Shown here: piece after piece, positions 19,940 to 28,573 of the stretch | Numbering within the stretch: the stretch's first letter is position 1 | Layout: every line of letters starts with the position of its first letter | From: Candidatus Sphingomonas colombiensis | GTDB taxonomy: Bacteria; Pseudomonadota; Alphaproteobacteria; Sphingomonadales; Sphingomonadaceae | Direction of reading: 5' to 3' | Length of the DNA: 64,000 bases | Assembly: GCA_029202845.1 (NCBI GenBank) | Contig: CP119315.1 | Location: 193,501 to 257,500 of the forward strand | The notes under the pieces: generated by a model | The model's input: the letters and a program-made list of their open reading frames with translations, nothing else | Told to the model about the DNA's origin: nothing | Databases searched by the model: none | Translations under genes and position numbers: made by a program

Positions 19940-20629
19940 TCAGGCCGCTGCCGCAATATCATCGGCTGGCGCCGGGCGTTTGTCGAACACCTCGTCGATC
20001 AGGCCGAATTCCTTCGCCTCGTCCGCCGACATGAACTTGTCGCGATCCATCGACCGCTCGATCTCGTCCAGCGGCTTGCCGGTATATTTGGCGTACAGCG
20101 AGTTGAGGAAGTGGCGCATGCGCAGAATCTCGCGCGCCTGAATCTCGATATCCGCGGCCATGCCCTGCGCCCCGCCTGACGGCTGGTGGATCATGATTCG
20201 CGCATTGGTCAGCGCCACGCGCATCCCCGGCTCACCGGCGGCGAGCAGGAACGAACCCATCGACGCCGCCTGACCGATGCACACCGTGCCGACGCGCGGG
20301 CGGATGTATTGCATCGTATCATGGATCGCCATGCCCGCCGTGACGACACCGCCCGGCGAGTTGATGTACATGAAGATGTCCTTCTTCGGATTTTCCGATT
20401 CTAGGAACAGCAGCTGCGCGGTGATCAGGCTCGCCATGCCATCCTCGACCCCGCCGGTGACGAAGACGATTCGCTCACGCAGCAGGCGCGAGAAGATGTC
20501 GAACGAGCGCTCGCCGCGGTTCGACTGCTCGATGACGATCGGAACGAGGCCCGCCTGGGTCTGCTGCAGGCCAAGGCCCGCGCTGGCCAGCTTGCCCGCG
20601 AAATCGCCAGTGTCGAACGGATTGTGCAT
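19940..20629 (-). CDS. clpP: ClpP, proteolytic subunit of the Clp protease
   Basis: 229 residues. The catalytic triad is S123 (in QAASMGSF), H148 (in MIHQPSGG) and D197 (in DRDKFM). ClpP forms a double heptamer that degrades substrates delivered by ClpX or ClpA. The N-terminal segment of about 30 residues before VPIVIEQSNRGERSFD is a little longer than in E. coli and may be a propeptide. It is followed by clpX. A heat-shock-like promoter lies upstream, overlapping the 3' end of the glycosyltransferase gene. Confidence 0.98.
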   Translation of the reverse strand: MHNPFDTGDFAGKLASAGLGLQQTQAGLVPIVIEQSNRGERSFDIFSRLLRERIVFVTGGVEDGMASLITAQLLFLESENPKKDIFMYINSPGGVVTAGMAIHDTMQYIRPRVGTVCIGQAASMGSFLLAAGEPGMRVALTNARIMIHQPSGGAQGMAADIEIQAREILRMRHFLNSLYAKYTGKPLDEIERSMDRDKFMSADEAKEFGLIDEVFDKRPAPADDIAAAA

Positions 20630-20658
20630 GGAAGACTCTCTTTGCAGGATGGATCGCC

Positions 20659-20688
20659 AACATCGGCGCTCAGCCGGGCTTGTTCAAG
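20659..20688 (-). promoter_or_regulatory. Candidate heat-shock promoter of clpP
   Basis: On the minus strand CTTGAAC (20688-20682) is followed after 15 bases by CCGATGTT (20666-20659), close to the sigma-32 consensus boxes. It is about 30 bases from the clpP start and overlaps the stop codon of the upstream gene. Confidence 0.45.
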
Positions 20689-21613
20689 CCCCGCGCGACG
20701 GGGCACGATGCGCGAGATAGGCGAGCCGCCGAACCTCGCGCCGTCCGTGCACCACGGTATCGAGGATCAGCCCGGCGAATCCGTTCAGCGCGGCGAGAAT
20801 CGTCAGGCCCGTGACGAGGATCGCGGTCGGGAAGCGCGGCACCAGCCCGGTCTGTGCATAAGTAGCCACCAGCGGCGCTGCGAGGATCAGCGCCAGCAGC
20901 AGCAGCAAGGCACCGAGCGCACCGAAGAACCACAAGGGCCGCTCGATACGATAGAGCGTGATGATCGTGCGGAGAATGCGCCAGCCGTCGCGATAGGTGG
21001 AAAGCTTGGAGGTCGAGCCTTCCGGCCGCGCGTAATAAGGCGTCTCGATCTCGGCCACCGGCATCTTGAGTTCGAGCGCGTGGACGCTGATCTCGGTCTC
21101 GATCTCGAAACCCGCCGACAGCACCGGGAAACTCTTGGCGAATCGACGCGAGAAAACGCGGTAGCCGGAGAGGATGTCGGTGAAGCTGCGCCCGAACAGC
21201 CGCGTAAGCATCCCCGTCAGCAACGCATTGCCGAAACGGTGCCCGCGCCGATAGGCCTCGGTCGCCTCACCAACACGGCTGCCAACCACCATGTCGAGCT
21301 GCTCGTCGAGCACGCGCGCCACCAGCGCCGGGGCGGAGGCCGCGTCATACGTCGCGTCGCCATCGGCCATCACATAGATGTCGGCATCCACGTCGGCGAA
21401 CATCCGCCGCACCACCGCGCCCTTGCCCTGAATGCGCTCGGACCGGACGATCGCCCCGGCGGCACGCGCCACCTCGATCGTGCGATCGCTCGAATTATTG
21501 TCGTAAACGTAGATTACCGCCGTCGGGAGCGCCTCACGAAAACCGGCAATCGTCTGCGCGATCGCCGCTTCCTCGTTATAGCATGGCAGCAGCACGGCGA
21601 TCGTTGGTTTCAT
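20684..21613 (-). CDS. GT2-family glycosyltransferase, dolichol-phosphate-mannose-synthase-like
   Basis: 309 residues from the ATG at 21613; a much longer open frame runs upstream to 22315 but it crosses the DUF4328 gene and is not used. The N-terminus IAVLLPCYNEEAAIAQTI is the GT-A nucleotide-binding start, and the metal site is D84-G-D86 in MADGDATYD. Two hydrophobic helices near 230-250 and 262-285 suggest a membrane-bound enzyme using a polyprenyl phosphate acceptor, like DPM1 or GtrB. The sugar cannot be inferred. Confidence 0.88.
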   Translation of the reverse strand: MKPTIAVLLPCYNEEAAIAQTIAGFREALPTAVIYVYDNNSSDRTIEVARAAGAIVRSERIQGKGAVVRRMFADVDADIYVMADGDATYDAASAPALVARVLDEQLDMVVGSRVGEATEAYRRGHRFGNALLTGMLTRLFGRSFTDILSGYRVFSRRFAKSFPVLSAGFEIETEISVHALELKMPVAEIETPYYARPEGSTSKLSTYRDGWRILRTIITLYRIERPLWFFGALGALLLLLALILAAPLVATYAQTGLVPRFPTAILVTGLTILAALNGFAGLILDTVVHGRREVRRLAYLAHRAPSRGA

Positions 21614-21730
21614 CGCTTCCCCAATAACAGGATCGCGCGAACCTTCGAGCCCCTTTTGTCGCGATGCGCCACGCATTGACGCGGCGGCGCGCCCGTCGAT
21701 AACTTCAGCGCAAACAGGGGGGGAATTAGG

Positions 21731-22309
21731 ATGGGGATGCGCAATCTCGGCGGTCTGGCGGCCGCGGTAATCGTAATGGTCGCGATAAATGCGTTGGTAA
21801 CGCCGGTCGTTGTGATGTGCGCCTGGTTCGCACCGACTTTCTACACGACACAGATCGGGCCGATCGCCAGCACGATGTATGCCGGTGCGCTGATCTTTAC
21901 GATCGCCACGATGATAGTCTTCGCGATATGGATTCATCGCGCGGGCAAAAATCTGGTCGATGCGGGGCTGGACTCGCTGGAATTCACGCCCGCCGCGCGC
22001 ATCTGGTGGTTCTTCGTTCCGTTCGCCAATCTGGTCAAACCGCTCCACGGCATGCGCGAACTGTGGAACGCGAGCCACGGTGACTGGCCCTATGATCGCA
22101 ATCAGCCGTTGCTCGCGACATGGTGGGCATTGTGGCTGATCAGCGGCTTCGCGGCCAATCTCGCCCGGCGCGTGCAGCTTCCCGCCCTCATTCTGGCCAG
22201 CGCCGCCATTGGCATCGCGCTGGCGGTCGTCGCCATCATGCTGGTCCGCAGTATCACCGCGGCACAGGGAAATCTTGGCGACCGTGCGCTGACGGAAATC
22301 TTCGCCTGA
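21731..22309 (+). CDS. DUF4328 membrane protein
   Basis: 192 residues with about four to five hydrophobic segments. The central part FTPAARIWWFFVPFANLVKP, then LWNAS, matches the DUF4328 pattern of small membrane proteins with aromatic-rich cores. No function is known for the family. It faces the glycosyltransferase gene across a 117-base divergent spacer and converges on tig, with a hairpin between the two 3' ends. Confidence 0.75.
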   Translation: MGMRNLGGLAAAVIVMVAINALVTPVVVMCAWFAPTFYTTQIGPIASTMYAGALIFTIATMIVFAIWIHRAGKNLVDAGLDSLEFTPAARIWWFFVPFANLVKPLHGMRELWNASHGDWPYDRNQPLLATWWALWLISGFAANLARRVQLPALILASAAIGIALAVVAIMLVRSITAAQGNLGDRALTEIFA

Positions 22310-22316
22310 CAGCAAT

Positions 22317-22348
22317 CGGGCGGGGCCGTCCCACGACGCCCCCGCCCG
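22317..22348. terminator. Bidirectional hairpin between the DUF4328 gene and tig
   Basis: The arms CGGGCGGGG and CCCCGCCCG enclose a loop of about 14 bases between convergent genes. There is no strong T-run on either side, so termination is likely but not certain. Confidence 0.5.
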
Positions 22349-22372
22349 TTGATGCTCACATTCGGCCCGAAA

Positions 22373-24001
22373 TCAGGCCTTGGGAGCGGCCTTCTTCGCC
22401 GGCGCCTTCTTGGCGGGCTTGGCAGCCTCGTCGGCGGCCGGAGCCTCGTCCTTGGCAGCGGCCTTCTTCGCCGGCGCCTTCTTGGCGGCAGGCTTCTCAG
22501 CCTCTTCCGTCGGAGCCTCGTCCGTGGCGGCTGCCTTCTTGGCAGGAGCCTTCTTCGCCGGCTTCGCCTCGGCCGCGTCCTCGCTCACGTCAGCCTTTTT
22601 CGCTGCGGCCTTCTTGGCGCGCGGCTTGTGGTTGTCGTGATCGTGGCTGTGCGTGCCGGTAGAGAAACCGTCGTCGCTCTCGATCGCGGCTTCCAGCTCC
22701 TCACGGGTGGTTTCGCTGTCGGTGATCTCGGCCTTGTCGAACAGGAAGTCGACGACCTTGTCCTCATACAGCGGCGCACGCAGCTGGGCAGCAGCCATCG
22801 GCTCCTGCTGGATGTACTGGATGAAGCGCTGCTGATCCTCACCGCGATATTGCTGCGCGGCCTGGCCGATCAGGCGGTTCATTTCCTGCTGCGTCACTTC
22901 GACGCCGTTCGCCTGGCCGATTTCGGACAGGAGCAGGCCGAGGCGCACGCGGCGCTCCGCGATCTTGCGGTAATCGTCGCGATCGCTCTCCAGCTCTTCC
23001 ATCGCCGCCTTCGGGTCGGCCTCATGGGTCGCTTCATGCTCGAGCTGCTGCCAGATCTGGGCGAACTCGGCCTCAACCATCGACGGCGGCACTTCGAAAT
23101 CATGCCCCGCGGCGAGCTGATCGAGCAGCTTGCGCTTCATATAGGTGCGCGTGAGCCCGTTATGCTCCTGCTCGATCTGGCCCTTGAGCAGGCCCTTGAG
23201 CTGCTCAAGGCTCTCGAGGCCGAGGTTCTTCGCCAGATCCTCGTCGATCTTGCTCTCGGCTGCGGTCTTCACCGACTTGACGGTGAGATCGAACGTCGCG
23301 TCCTTACCGGCAAGTTCCTTCGCCGGATAATCTTCCGGGAAAGTGACCTTGATCTGGCGCTCTTCGCCGTTCTTCACGCCGACGACCTGATCCTCGAAAC
23401 CCGGGATCAAGCGGCCTTCGCCAAGCTCGATCGCCATGTCGGTGCCGGTGCCGCCCTCGAAGGCAACGCCGTCCAGCGTCTTGCCGACGAAATCGACGGT
23501 CACCTGATCGCCGATCTTCGCCTTGTGCGTCGCCTTGGCGTCTTCCCAGCGCTTCATCTGGTCGGCGAACTTCTGGAGCTGCTCGTCCAGCGCTTCGTCC
23601 GAAACCGGCACGGTCAGGCGGTCCAGCTTCAGCGCGTCAATCGCCGGGGTCGGCACCTGCGGCAGCACTTCGAGCGCGACCTTGATCTCGGCATCCTTGC
23701 CGGGCTCATAGCCTTCGCCGAGTTCCACCGACGGCTGCATCGCCGGGCGAAGCTGCTTTTCGGCGAGCAGGTTCTGCACGCCTTCCTGGATGGAGGTGTT
23801 GAGCGCGTCCTGCAACAGCGACGGGCCGTGCATCTTGCGAACCAGATTGGCGGGCACCTTGCCGGGGCGGAAGCCGGGCATGCGAATCTGCGGCGCAACG
23901 CGCTTCAGTTCGGCATCGACCTTTTTCTCGATGTCCTTGGCGGTGATGGTCAGCGTGTAGCCGCGCTTCAGGCCTTCGTTCAACGTCTCGACAGTCTGCA
24001 T
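22373..24001 (-). CDS. tig: Trigger factor with a lysine/alanine-rich C-terminal tail
   Basis: 542 residues from the ATG at 24001 (MQTVETLNEGLKRGYTLTIT). Trigger factor binds ribosomes near L23 and folds nascent chains. The ribosome-binding domain carries GFRPGKVPANLV, followed by the FKBP-like domain (about 150-245, with FVGKTLDGVAFEGG) and the helical C-terminal chaperone domain to about residue 430. The last roughly 110 residues are unusual: a His/Asp patch (HSHDHDNHK) and then repeated KKAPAKKAAA units, like histone H1. Typical trigger factors end near 430-450. It lies 60 bases downstream of tRNA-Leu on the same strand. Confidence 0.96.
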   Translation of the reverse strand: MQTVETLNEGLKRGYTLTITAKDIEKKVDAELKRVAPQIRMPGFRPGKVPANLVRKMHGPSLLQDALNTSIQEGVQNLLAEKQLRPAMQPSVELGEGYEPGKDAEIKVALEVLPQVPTPAIDALKLDRLTVPVSDEALDEQLQKFADQMKRWEDAKATHKAKIGDQVTVDFVGKTLDGVAFEGGTGTDMAIELGEGRLIPGFEDQVVGVKNGEERQIKVTFPEDYPAKELAGKDATFDLTVKSVKTAAESKIDEDLAKNLGLESLEQLKGLLKGQIEQEHNGLTRTYMKRKLLDQLAAGHDFEVPPSMVEAEFAQIWQQLEHEATHEADPKAAMEELESDRDDYRKIAERRVRLGLLLSEIGQANGVEVTQQEMNRLIGQAAQQYRGEDQQRFIQYIQQEPMAAAQLRAPLYEDKVVDFLFDKAEITDSETTREELEAAIESDDGFSTGTHSHDHDNHKPRAKKAAAKKADVSEDAAEAKPAKKAPAKKAAATDEAPTEEAEKPAAKKAPAKKAAAKDEAPAADEAAKPAKKAPAKKAAPKA

Positions 24002-24061
24002 CGTCAGCCTTCGTAAAGGAAAAATCCAGGTGGGAGGTGCCGCCCCGCAAAGGCGGGTGAC

Positions 24062-24146
24062 TGGTGCGGGCGAAGGGACTCGAACCCCCACATCTTGCGA
24101 TGGCAGGACCTAAACCTGCTGCGTCTACCAGTTCCGCCACGCCCGC
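24062..24146 (-). tRNA. tRNA-Leu(TAG)
   Basis: The minus strand begins GCGGGCGTGGCGGAACTGG and contains an anticodon loop TTTAGGT with anticodon TAG, a long variable arm as expected for leucine tRNAs, T-arm GGTTCGAGTCC and an encoded CCA. It reads CTA codons. The tig gene follows on the same strand. Confidence 0.95.
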
Positions 24147-24254
24147 ATGGGACACCTGCCGAAGTGCGCGCCTCTATACCGCCCGGATCACTTCGGCAAG
24201 TCGCACGCGGAAACCGCGCGCGCCATACGCGTTTACCGTGGGAAAGGATCATCA

Positions 24255-24416
24255 ATGGCCACACCACCGCCGCCGGATGTGCCGCAACCGAGCCAGCCCG
24301 GCACGCCCGAAACGCCGCCGCCGGAAATCGATCCGCCCGGCCCGGACATCGATCAGCCCGCGCCAAATGGCCCGGCAGACGATCCCGCTCCGGCGAATCC
24401 TGTTGCGATTTTCTGA
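24255..24416 (+). CDS. Small proline-rich protein
   Basis: 53 residues from the ATG at 24255, preceded by an AAAGGA binding site seven bases away. The protein is mostly proline, aspartate and glutamate (MATPPPPDVPQPSQPG, then EIDPPGPDIDQPAP). It has no membrane segment and no family that I recognise. It lies alone between tRNA-Leu and tRNA-Asp. The strong binding site and the period of the EIDPPGPDID unit favour a real gene, but composition alone cannot prove it. Confidence 0.5.
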   Translation: MATPPPPDVPQPSQPGTPETPPPEIDPPGPDIDQPAPNGPADDPAPANPVAIF

Positions 24417-24443
24417 GTTTACGCCTTCCCCCGAAAGAGGGGG

Positions 24444-24520
<77 letters not shown>

Positions 24521-24543
24521 TTGGAAAGCGTGAGGCGCGCCAA

Positions 24544-25818
24544 CTAGGCGGGGGCGCCGGGGCTGTCAACAGGGGTTGGCGAACCTTTTTCAAATCTTCT
24601 TGAACGGCGGCGTTCCTGGCGCACCAATGTGCCATGCTCGAACAGGAAACCGGCGATGTCCGGCTTGCCCGCCGCGCCGAGCACCGTCTGGAGGATCACC
24701 AGCAGCGGCACCGCCAGCAGCGCGCCCGGCGTGCCCCAGATCCATCCCCAGAAGCTGATCGAGATGAGAATCAGAATAGGGCTGACGGTCAGGCGATGCC
24801 CGACGATCAGCGGGGTCAGCACGTTCGCCTCGATCAGATGGCAGGCATACATGATCCCCGGCGCGGCCAGCGCCGTCCATACGTCGCCAAAGGTCATCAG
24901 CGCGCCGATCGCGATCAGCAGCGCCGCCACGACCGGCCCGAAATAAGGGATGTAGTTAAGCAGCGCGACGATCCCGCCCCACATCAGCGGGAACGGCATT
25001 CCCAGCAGATGCAGCGCGCCCGCGACGATCAGCCCCAGCGCGACATTGATGACGGTGATCGTGCCCAGATAAGACGATACATGGTCCACCACGTCCTGAA
25101 TCACCCGCGCGGTAGCCATCGCGCCGCCGAAACTGGTGCGGCTGGTGATCGTGCGTTCGCGAATCCGCGTCCAGCCCGATAGGAAGAAGAACGTGACCAG
25201 CACCGCATAGAAAAGCTGGACGATGGCCGCCGGGGCGGAGGTCGCGGCGAGTTCCAGAATCGAGCTGGGCGGCGCCACGGCCGCGGTGGGAGACGGACGA
25301 ACCGGGGTTGCGGCAATCTGGTGCAGCGTGCGGTTCGCATAGCGCTCCAGGTTCGAATAAAGATCGAGCAACGGCGCGAGATTTTCCTGAATCCGCCCGA
25401 TTCGCTTTGGCAGCAACCGGAAGAAGTCGATCGCGGGAAACACGATCGCCGCCACCACCACGTTCGCGGCGAGCAGGAACAGCAGCACACAGATCAGCGC
25501 AGCGAGCGCCGATGGGATGCGCCGCCGCTCCAGCCATTCGAGCAGCGGAATCAGCGCGATGCCGACGACGAGCGCCACGGTGGTGGGAAGGAAAAACTCC
25601 GCCCCCGCCTTTAGCGCGAAAGGCGTGCCGAGCATGACGCCAAGGCCTGCGAGCAGAGTCAGCGCCGCAAGCAACCGATCCCGCCGCAGCGCGATCCGCG
25701 CGTCCTCGATCCCGTTCGCGGTAAGCGGCAAGCCGAAGGCCCCTTCGGCCGGCGGGGACGACGGCGAGGATGGCGGAGGCGGCGTCAAGTCGCCAGGGTG
25801 CGCGGGCCGATCTGCCAT
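24544..25818 (-). CDS. AI-2E/PerM-family transporter
   Basis: 424 residues from the ATG at 25818. A proline- and serine-rich N-terminal stretch of about 30 residues precedes seven or eight hydrophobic segments. The family signature is visible in the C-terminal half: PFPLMWGGIVALLNYIPYFG, then PVVAALLIAIGAL, and later ISFWGWIWGTPGALLAVPLL. Members have been linked to export of autoinducer-2 and to Na+(Li+)/H+ exchange, so substrate is open. It ends 23 bases from tRNA-Asp. Confidence 0.88.
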   Translation of the reverse strand: MADRPAHPGDLTPPPPSSPSSPPAEGAFGLPLTANGIEDARIALRRDRLLAALTLLAGLGVMLGTPFALKAGAEFFLPTTVALVVGIALIPLLEWLERRRIPSALAALICVLLFLLAANVVVAAIVFPAIDFFRLLPKRIGRIQENLAPLLDLYSNLERYANRTLHQIAATPVRPSPTAAVAPPSSILELAATSAPAAIVQLFYAVLVTFFFLSGWTRIRERTITSRTSFGGAMATARVIQDVVDHVSSYLGTITVINVALGLIVAGALHLLGMPFPLMWGGIVALLNYIPYFGPVVAALLIAIGALMTFGDVWTALAAPGIMYACHLIEANVLTPLIVGHRLTVSPILILISISFWGWIWGTPGALLAVPLLVILQTVLGAAGKPDIAGFLFEHGTLVRQERRRSRRFEKGSPTPVDSPGAPA

Positions 25819-25877
25819 CACGCGATCCTAGCAACGAACCGGGAACACCGCCAGCGCCGCGCTAGAACGCCAACCAC

Positions 25878-26609
25878 TCAGATTCCACGCCACGGCCCAT
25901 CATCGAGATACAGATAATCGGGATCGAACTCCCCGATTCGCGCCAGCCGGGCGAAATCCCGGATATGGGCGTAACCACGCGTTACCTCGGCCACCCCCTC
26001 CTCCCGCAATCGCCGGAGCGTGCGGTTGACGTGGACGCTGGTGAGCCCGCACGCTTCGCCCAGATCCTGCTGGGTGAGCGGCAAGGCGAAGCGTCCGTCG
26101 ACCGCTCGCCCCACCGCCCCCATGCGCAGATTCGTCTCGCACAGAAAATGCGCCACCCTGCCGACCGCTTCGAGCCGACCGATGCGGAAAATCCATTCAC
26201 GATGCAGCGCCGCATCAAGCAGCGTGCTGAACCACAGCAATTTCGCCAGATGCGGCATCGTCGCCATGATCACATCGAGCCGATCGTGTGGCACCAGCGC
26301 GATGCGCGCCTCTGTGATCGTGGCGATATCATGATCGATATGGCGTGTCGGATAGCCGTGCAGATCGACGAAATCGCCCGGGATCTGATAGGATACGAGC
26401 TGCCGATACCCATCCCGCGCATCCATGTAGCGACAGATATAGCCATCGATCAGCAGGGTGCTGTTGTGCAGCCGATCGGCCCGCCGCGCGATGATTCGCC
26501 GTGGCGGCACGACCACCACGTCCCCGATCGCCGCTTCGAGCGCCGCCTTTTCCTCGATCGTCAATTCATCGCGGCGACGCCCGCGCAGGAAATCCCTCAT
26601 GCGGTCCAA
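25878..26609 (-). CDS. Crp/Fnr-family transcriptional regulator
   Basis: 243 residues. An N-terminal cyclic-nucleotide-binding-like beta-roll is followed by the long dimer helix and a winged helix-turn-helix at about residues 170-205 (LTQQDLGEACGLTSVHVNRT). I see no N-terminal cysteine cluster, so it is not an FNR-type iron-sulphur sensor. The group resembles small-protein regulators common in sphingomonads. Its target is unknown; it lies alone between the PerM-like gene and the CoA ligase. Confidence 0.88.
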   Translation of the reverse strand: MDRMRDFLRGRRRDELTIEEKAALEAAIGDVVVVPPRRIIARRADRLHNSTLLIDGYICRYMDARDGYRQLVSYQIPGDFVDLHGYPTRHIDHDIATITEARIALVPHDRLDVIMATMPHLAKLLWFSTLLDAALHREWIFRIGRLEAVGRVAHFLCETNLRMGAVGRAVDGRFALPLTQQDLGEACGLTSVHVNRTLRRLREEGVAEVTRGYAHIRDFARLARIGEFDPDYLYLDDGPWRGI

Positions 26610-26718
26610 GCGTCACTCTCCGATCCATCACGCCGCTACTCCCCGGTCGTAATGTTCCGGCATTGGAACAGTTCCGAAACACCGGGCAGAAAAGCGCGGG
26701 GCCGCGGCGGCTTGGGGA

Positions 26719-28458
26719 TCAGGCTGCGGCGCGATCCTCGAACAGCGCCTTCAGATCGCGCTTCATGATCTTGCCATTGGCGTTGCGCGGCAGCGTCTCG
26801 GTGGTGAAGCGGATCGCCACCGGCACCTTGAACGCCGCGAGCCGCCCGCGCACCCACGCCTGAAGCTCCGCCTCGGCCACCGTCGTGCCCGGCGCGAGAT
26901 GCACCACCGCCGCCGGCTCCTCGCCCAGCGTGCGATGCGGCACGCCGATCACCGCGCAGTCGGTCACCGCCGGGTGATCGTAGAGGACGTTCTCCACCTC
27001 GCTCGAATAGATATTCTCGCCGCCGCGGATCAGCATGTCCTTGGCGCGATCCACGATGAAGCAGAAGCCCTCCTCATCAAGCCGCGCGAGATCGCCCGTG
27101 CGCACCCAGCCATCGACGAAGGTCGCTGCGGTCGCCTCCGGCTTGTTCCAATATCCCTTCACCACCATCGGTCCGCGCGCCCATAGTTCGCCGATCTCGC
27201 CAACCGGCAATTCGCGCTGCCCATCCGCATCCATGATCCGCAGGTCAGCAACCGCGACCGGCGGCCCCGCGCTCTCCGGCCGGTTGAGATAATCCTCCGC
27301 GCCATGGGTGGTGACGGTGGCGGTCGTCTCGGTCATTCCCCAGCCGTTGGCCGGAAACGCTTTCAGATCGACCGCGATCTTGCGCACGAGTTCCGGCGCG
27401 GACGGCGCGCCGCCATAGGCCATCATCTCCAGGCTGGAGAGGTCGAAGCGGTGGCGTTCGGGATGCTCCAGCAATTGCCAGGCGATCGTCGGCACGCCGC
27501 CGGTGGAATTGACGCGCTCGCGCTCGATGATCTCCATCGCCGGCAGCGCCTCGAATTTGCGCATGTAGATCGTGGTATTGCCCGCCGCCATCGCGCTCAT
27601 CAGCCCGGCGGAAAGCGCGGTGGCGTGGAATAGCGGGATCACCGTCAGACCCACTTTGTGCGTCGGCTCGGGCAATGGCTCGCCGCGCCGCACGAATATC
27701 CGCGCCATCGAAAAACCGCTCGACAGGATATTCGTCATGAAATTGCGATGGGTGCCGAGCGCCCCCTTCGGATTGCCGGTCGTGCCGCTGGTGTAGAGAA
27801 TCGAAACATCGTCGTCGGGCACCAGATCGGTTTCGGGCAAATCGCGATCCGGCAGCGCCATCCAGCCGTTGGGGGCACCGATCACGCCCTCAAGCCGTTC
27901 CGCCGGCTTGGCCAACGGCGTAACGGCGCGACTCACCAGCACACGCTCGAGCGCGGGAAGCTCGTCGAGGTGCGGCGTGATGCGGGTCCAGCGCTCGTCA
28001 TCCGCGATCAGCAGCTTCGCCCCCGAATCACTCAGGCCATAAGCAAGCTCGTCGCCCGTCCACCACGCATTGAGCGGCACCGCGATCGCGCCGATCACCG
28101 TGGTCGCGAAGAAACCGACGACCCATTCCGGCAGGTTGCGCATCGCGATCGCCACGCGATCCCCCTTCTCCACGCCATGGGCGCGGAGATCCGCCGCGAG
28201 GGCCGCGATCGCGCGGAACTGCGCCTCATAACTGACGCGCTCATTCTCGTAGATCGTTGCGAGCCGATCGCCATGAATGCGCGAGAGGCGGACCAGCGCG
28301 GCCATGTGCGGCGGCACGTTCTTCCATACCCGCGTCGGCCGGCCGTCGATTTCCGCCATCTCCATTTCGAAACGGGAGCCCGATGCGGTAAGAATCGCCG
28401 TTGCTTCGGCCAGCGTCACCGCCGGCCATGTCGTGACGGCGGCCGATTGATTCTCCAC
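26719..28458 (-). CDS. Acyl-CoA synthetase (class I adenylate-forming enzyme)
   Basis: 579 residues. It should activate a carboxylic acid to its CoA thioester through an acyl-adenylate. The P-loop-like motif is ILYTSGTTGNPKGALGTH, the A5 motif is GWGMTETTATVT, the A7-A8 hinge is VRTGDLARLDEEG and DRAKDMLIRGGENIY, and the catalytic lysine lies in LPRNANGKIMKRDL near the end. It is intact. The chain specificity cannot be read from sequence. It is transcribed away from the serine hydrolase gene and marks the left side of the catabolic region. Confidence 0.92.
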   Translation of the reverse strand: MENQSAAVTTWPAVTLAEATAILTASGSRFEMEMAEIDGRPTRVWKNVPPHMAALVRLSRIHGDRLATIYENERVSYEAQFRAIAALAADLRAHGVEKGDRVAIAMRNLPEWVVGFFATTVIGAIAVPLNAWWTGDELAYGLSDSGAKLLIADDERWTRITPHLDELPALERVLVSRAVTPLAKPAERLEGVIGAPNGWMALPDRDLPETDLVPDDDVSILYTSGTTGNPKGALGTHRNFMTNILSSGFSMARIFVRRGEPLPEPTHKVGLTVIPLFHATALSAGLMSAMAAGNTTIYMRKFEALPAMEIIERERVNSTGGVPTIAWQLLEHPERHRFDLSSLEMMAYGGAPSAPELVRKIAVDLKAFPANGWGMTETTATVTTHGAEDYLNRPESAGPPVAVADLRIMDADGQRELPVGEIGELWARGPMVVKGYWNKPEATAATFVDGWVRTGDLARLDEEGFCFIVDRAKDMLIRGGENIYSSEVENVLYDHPAVTDCAVIGVPHRTLGEEPAAVVHLAPGTTVAEAELQAWVRGRLAAFKVPVAIRFTTETLPRNANGKIMKRDLKALFEDRAAA

Positions 28459-28573
28459 GGTGATCCTCTCCCACTAGAAAAACGGGTTTGCCCACCCTGA
28501 GGTTAGGATTGATTTCAGCGCCGCTCAAGCGATAGGGCATGAAGACGATTTGAAACAGAGGTATGGAGACGGC

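Noticed and set aside
20684..22315. The 543-residue frame as one long glycosyltransferase
   Set aside because: The first 234 residues overlap the DUF4328 gene on the other strand and lack any fold; the GT-A start at 21613 gives a complete enzyme.
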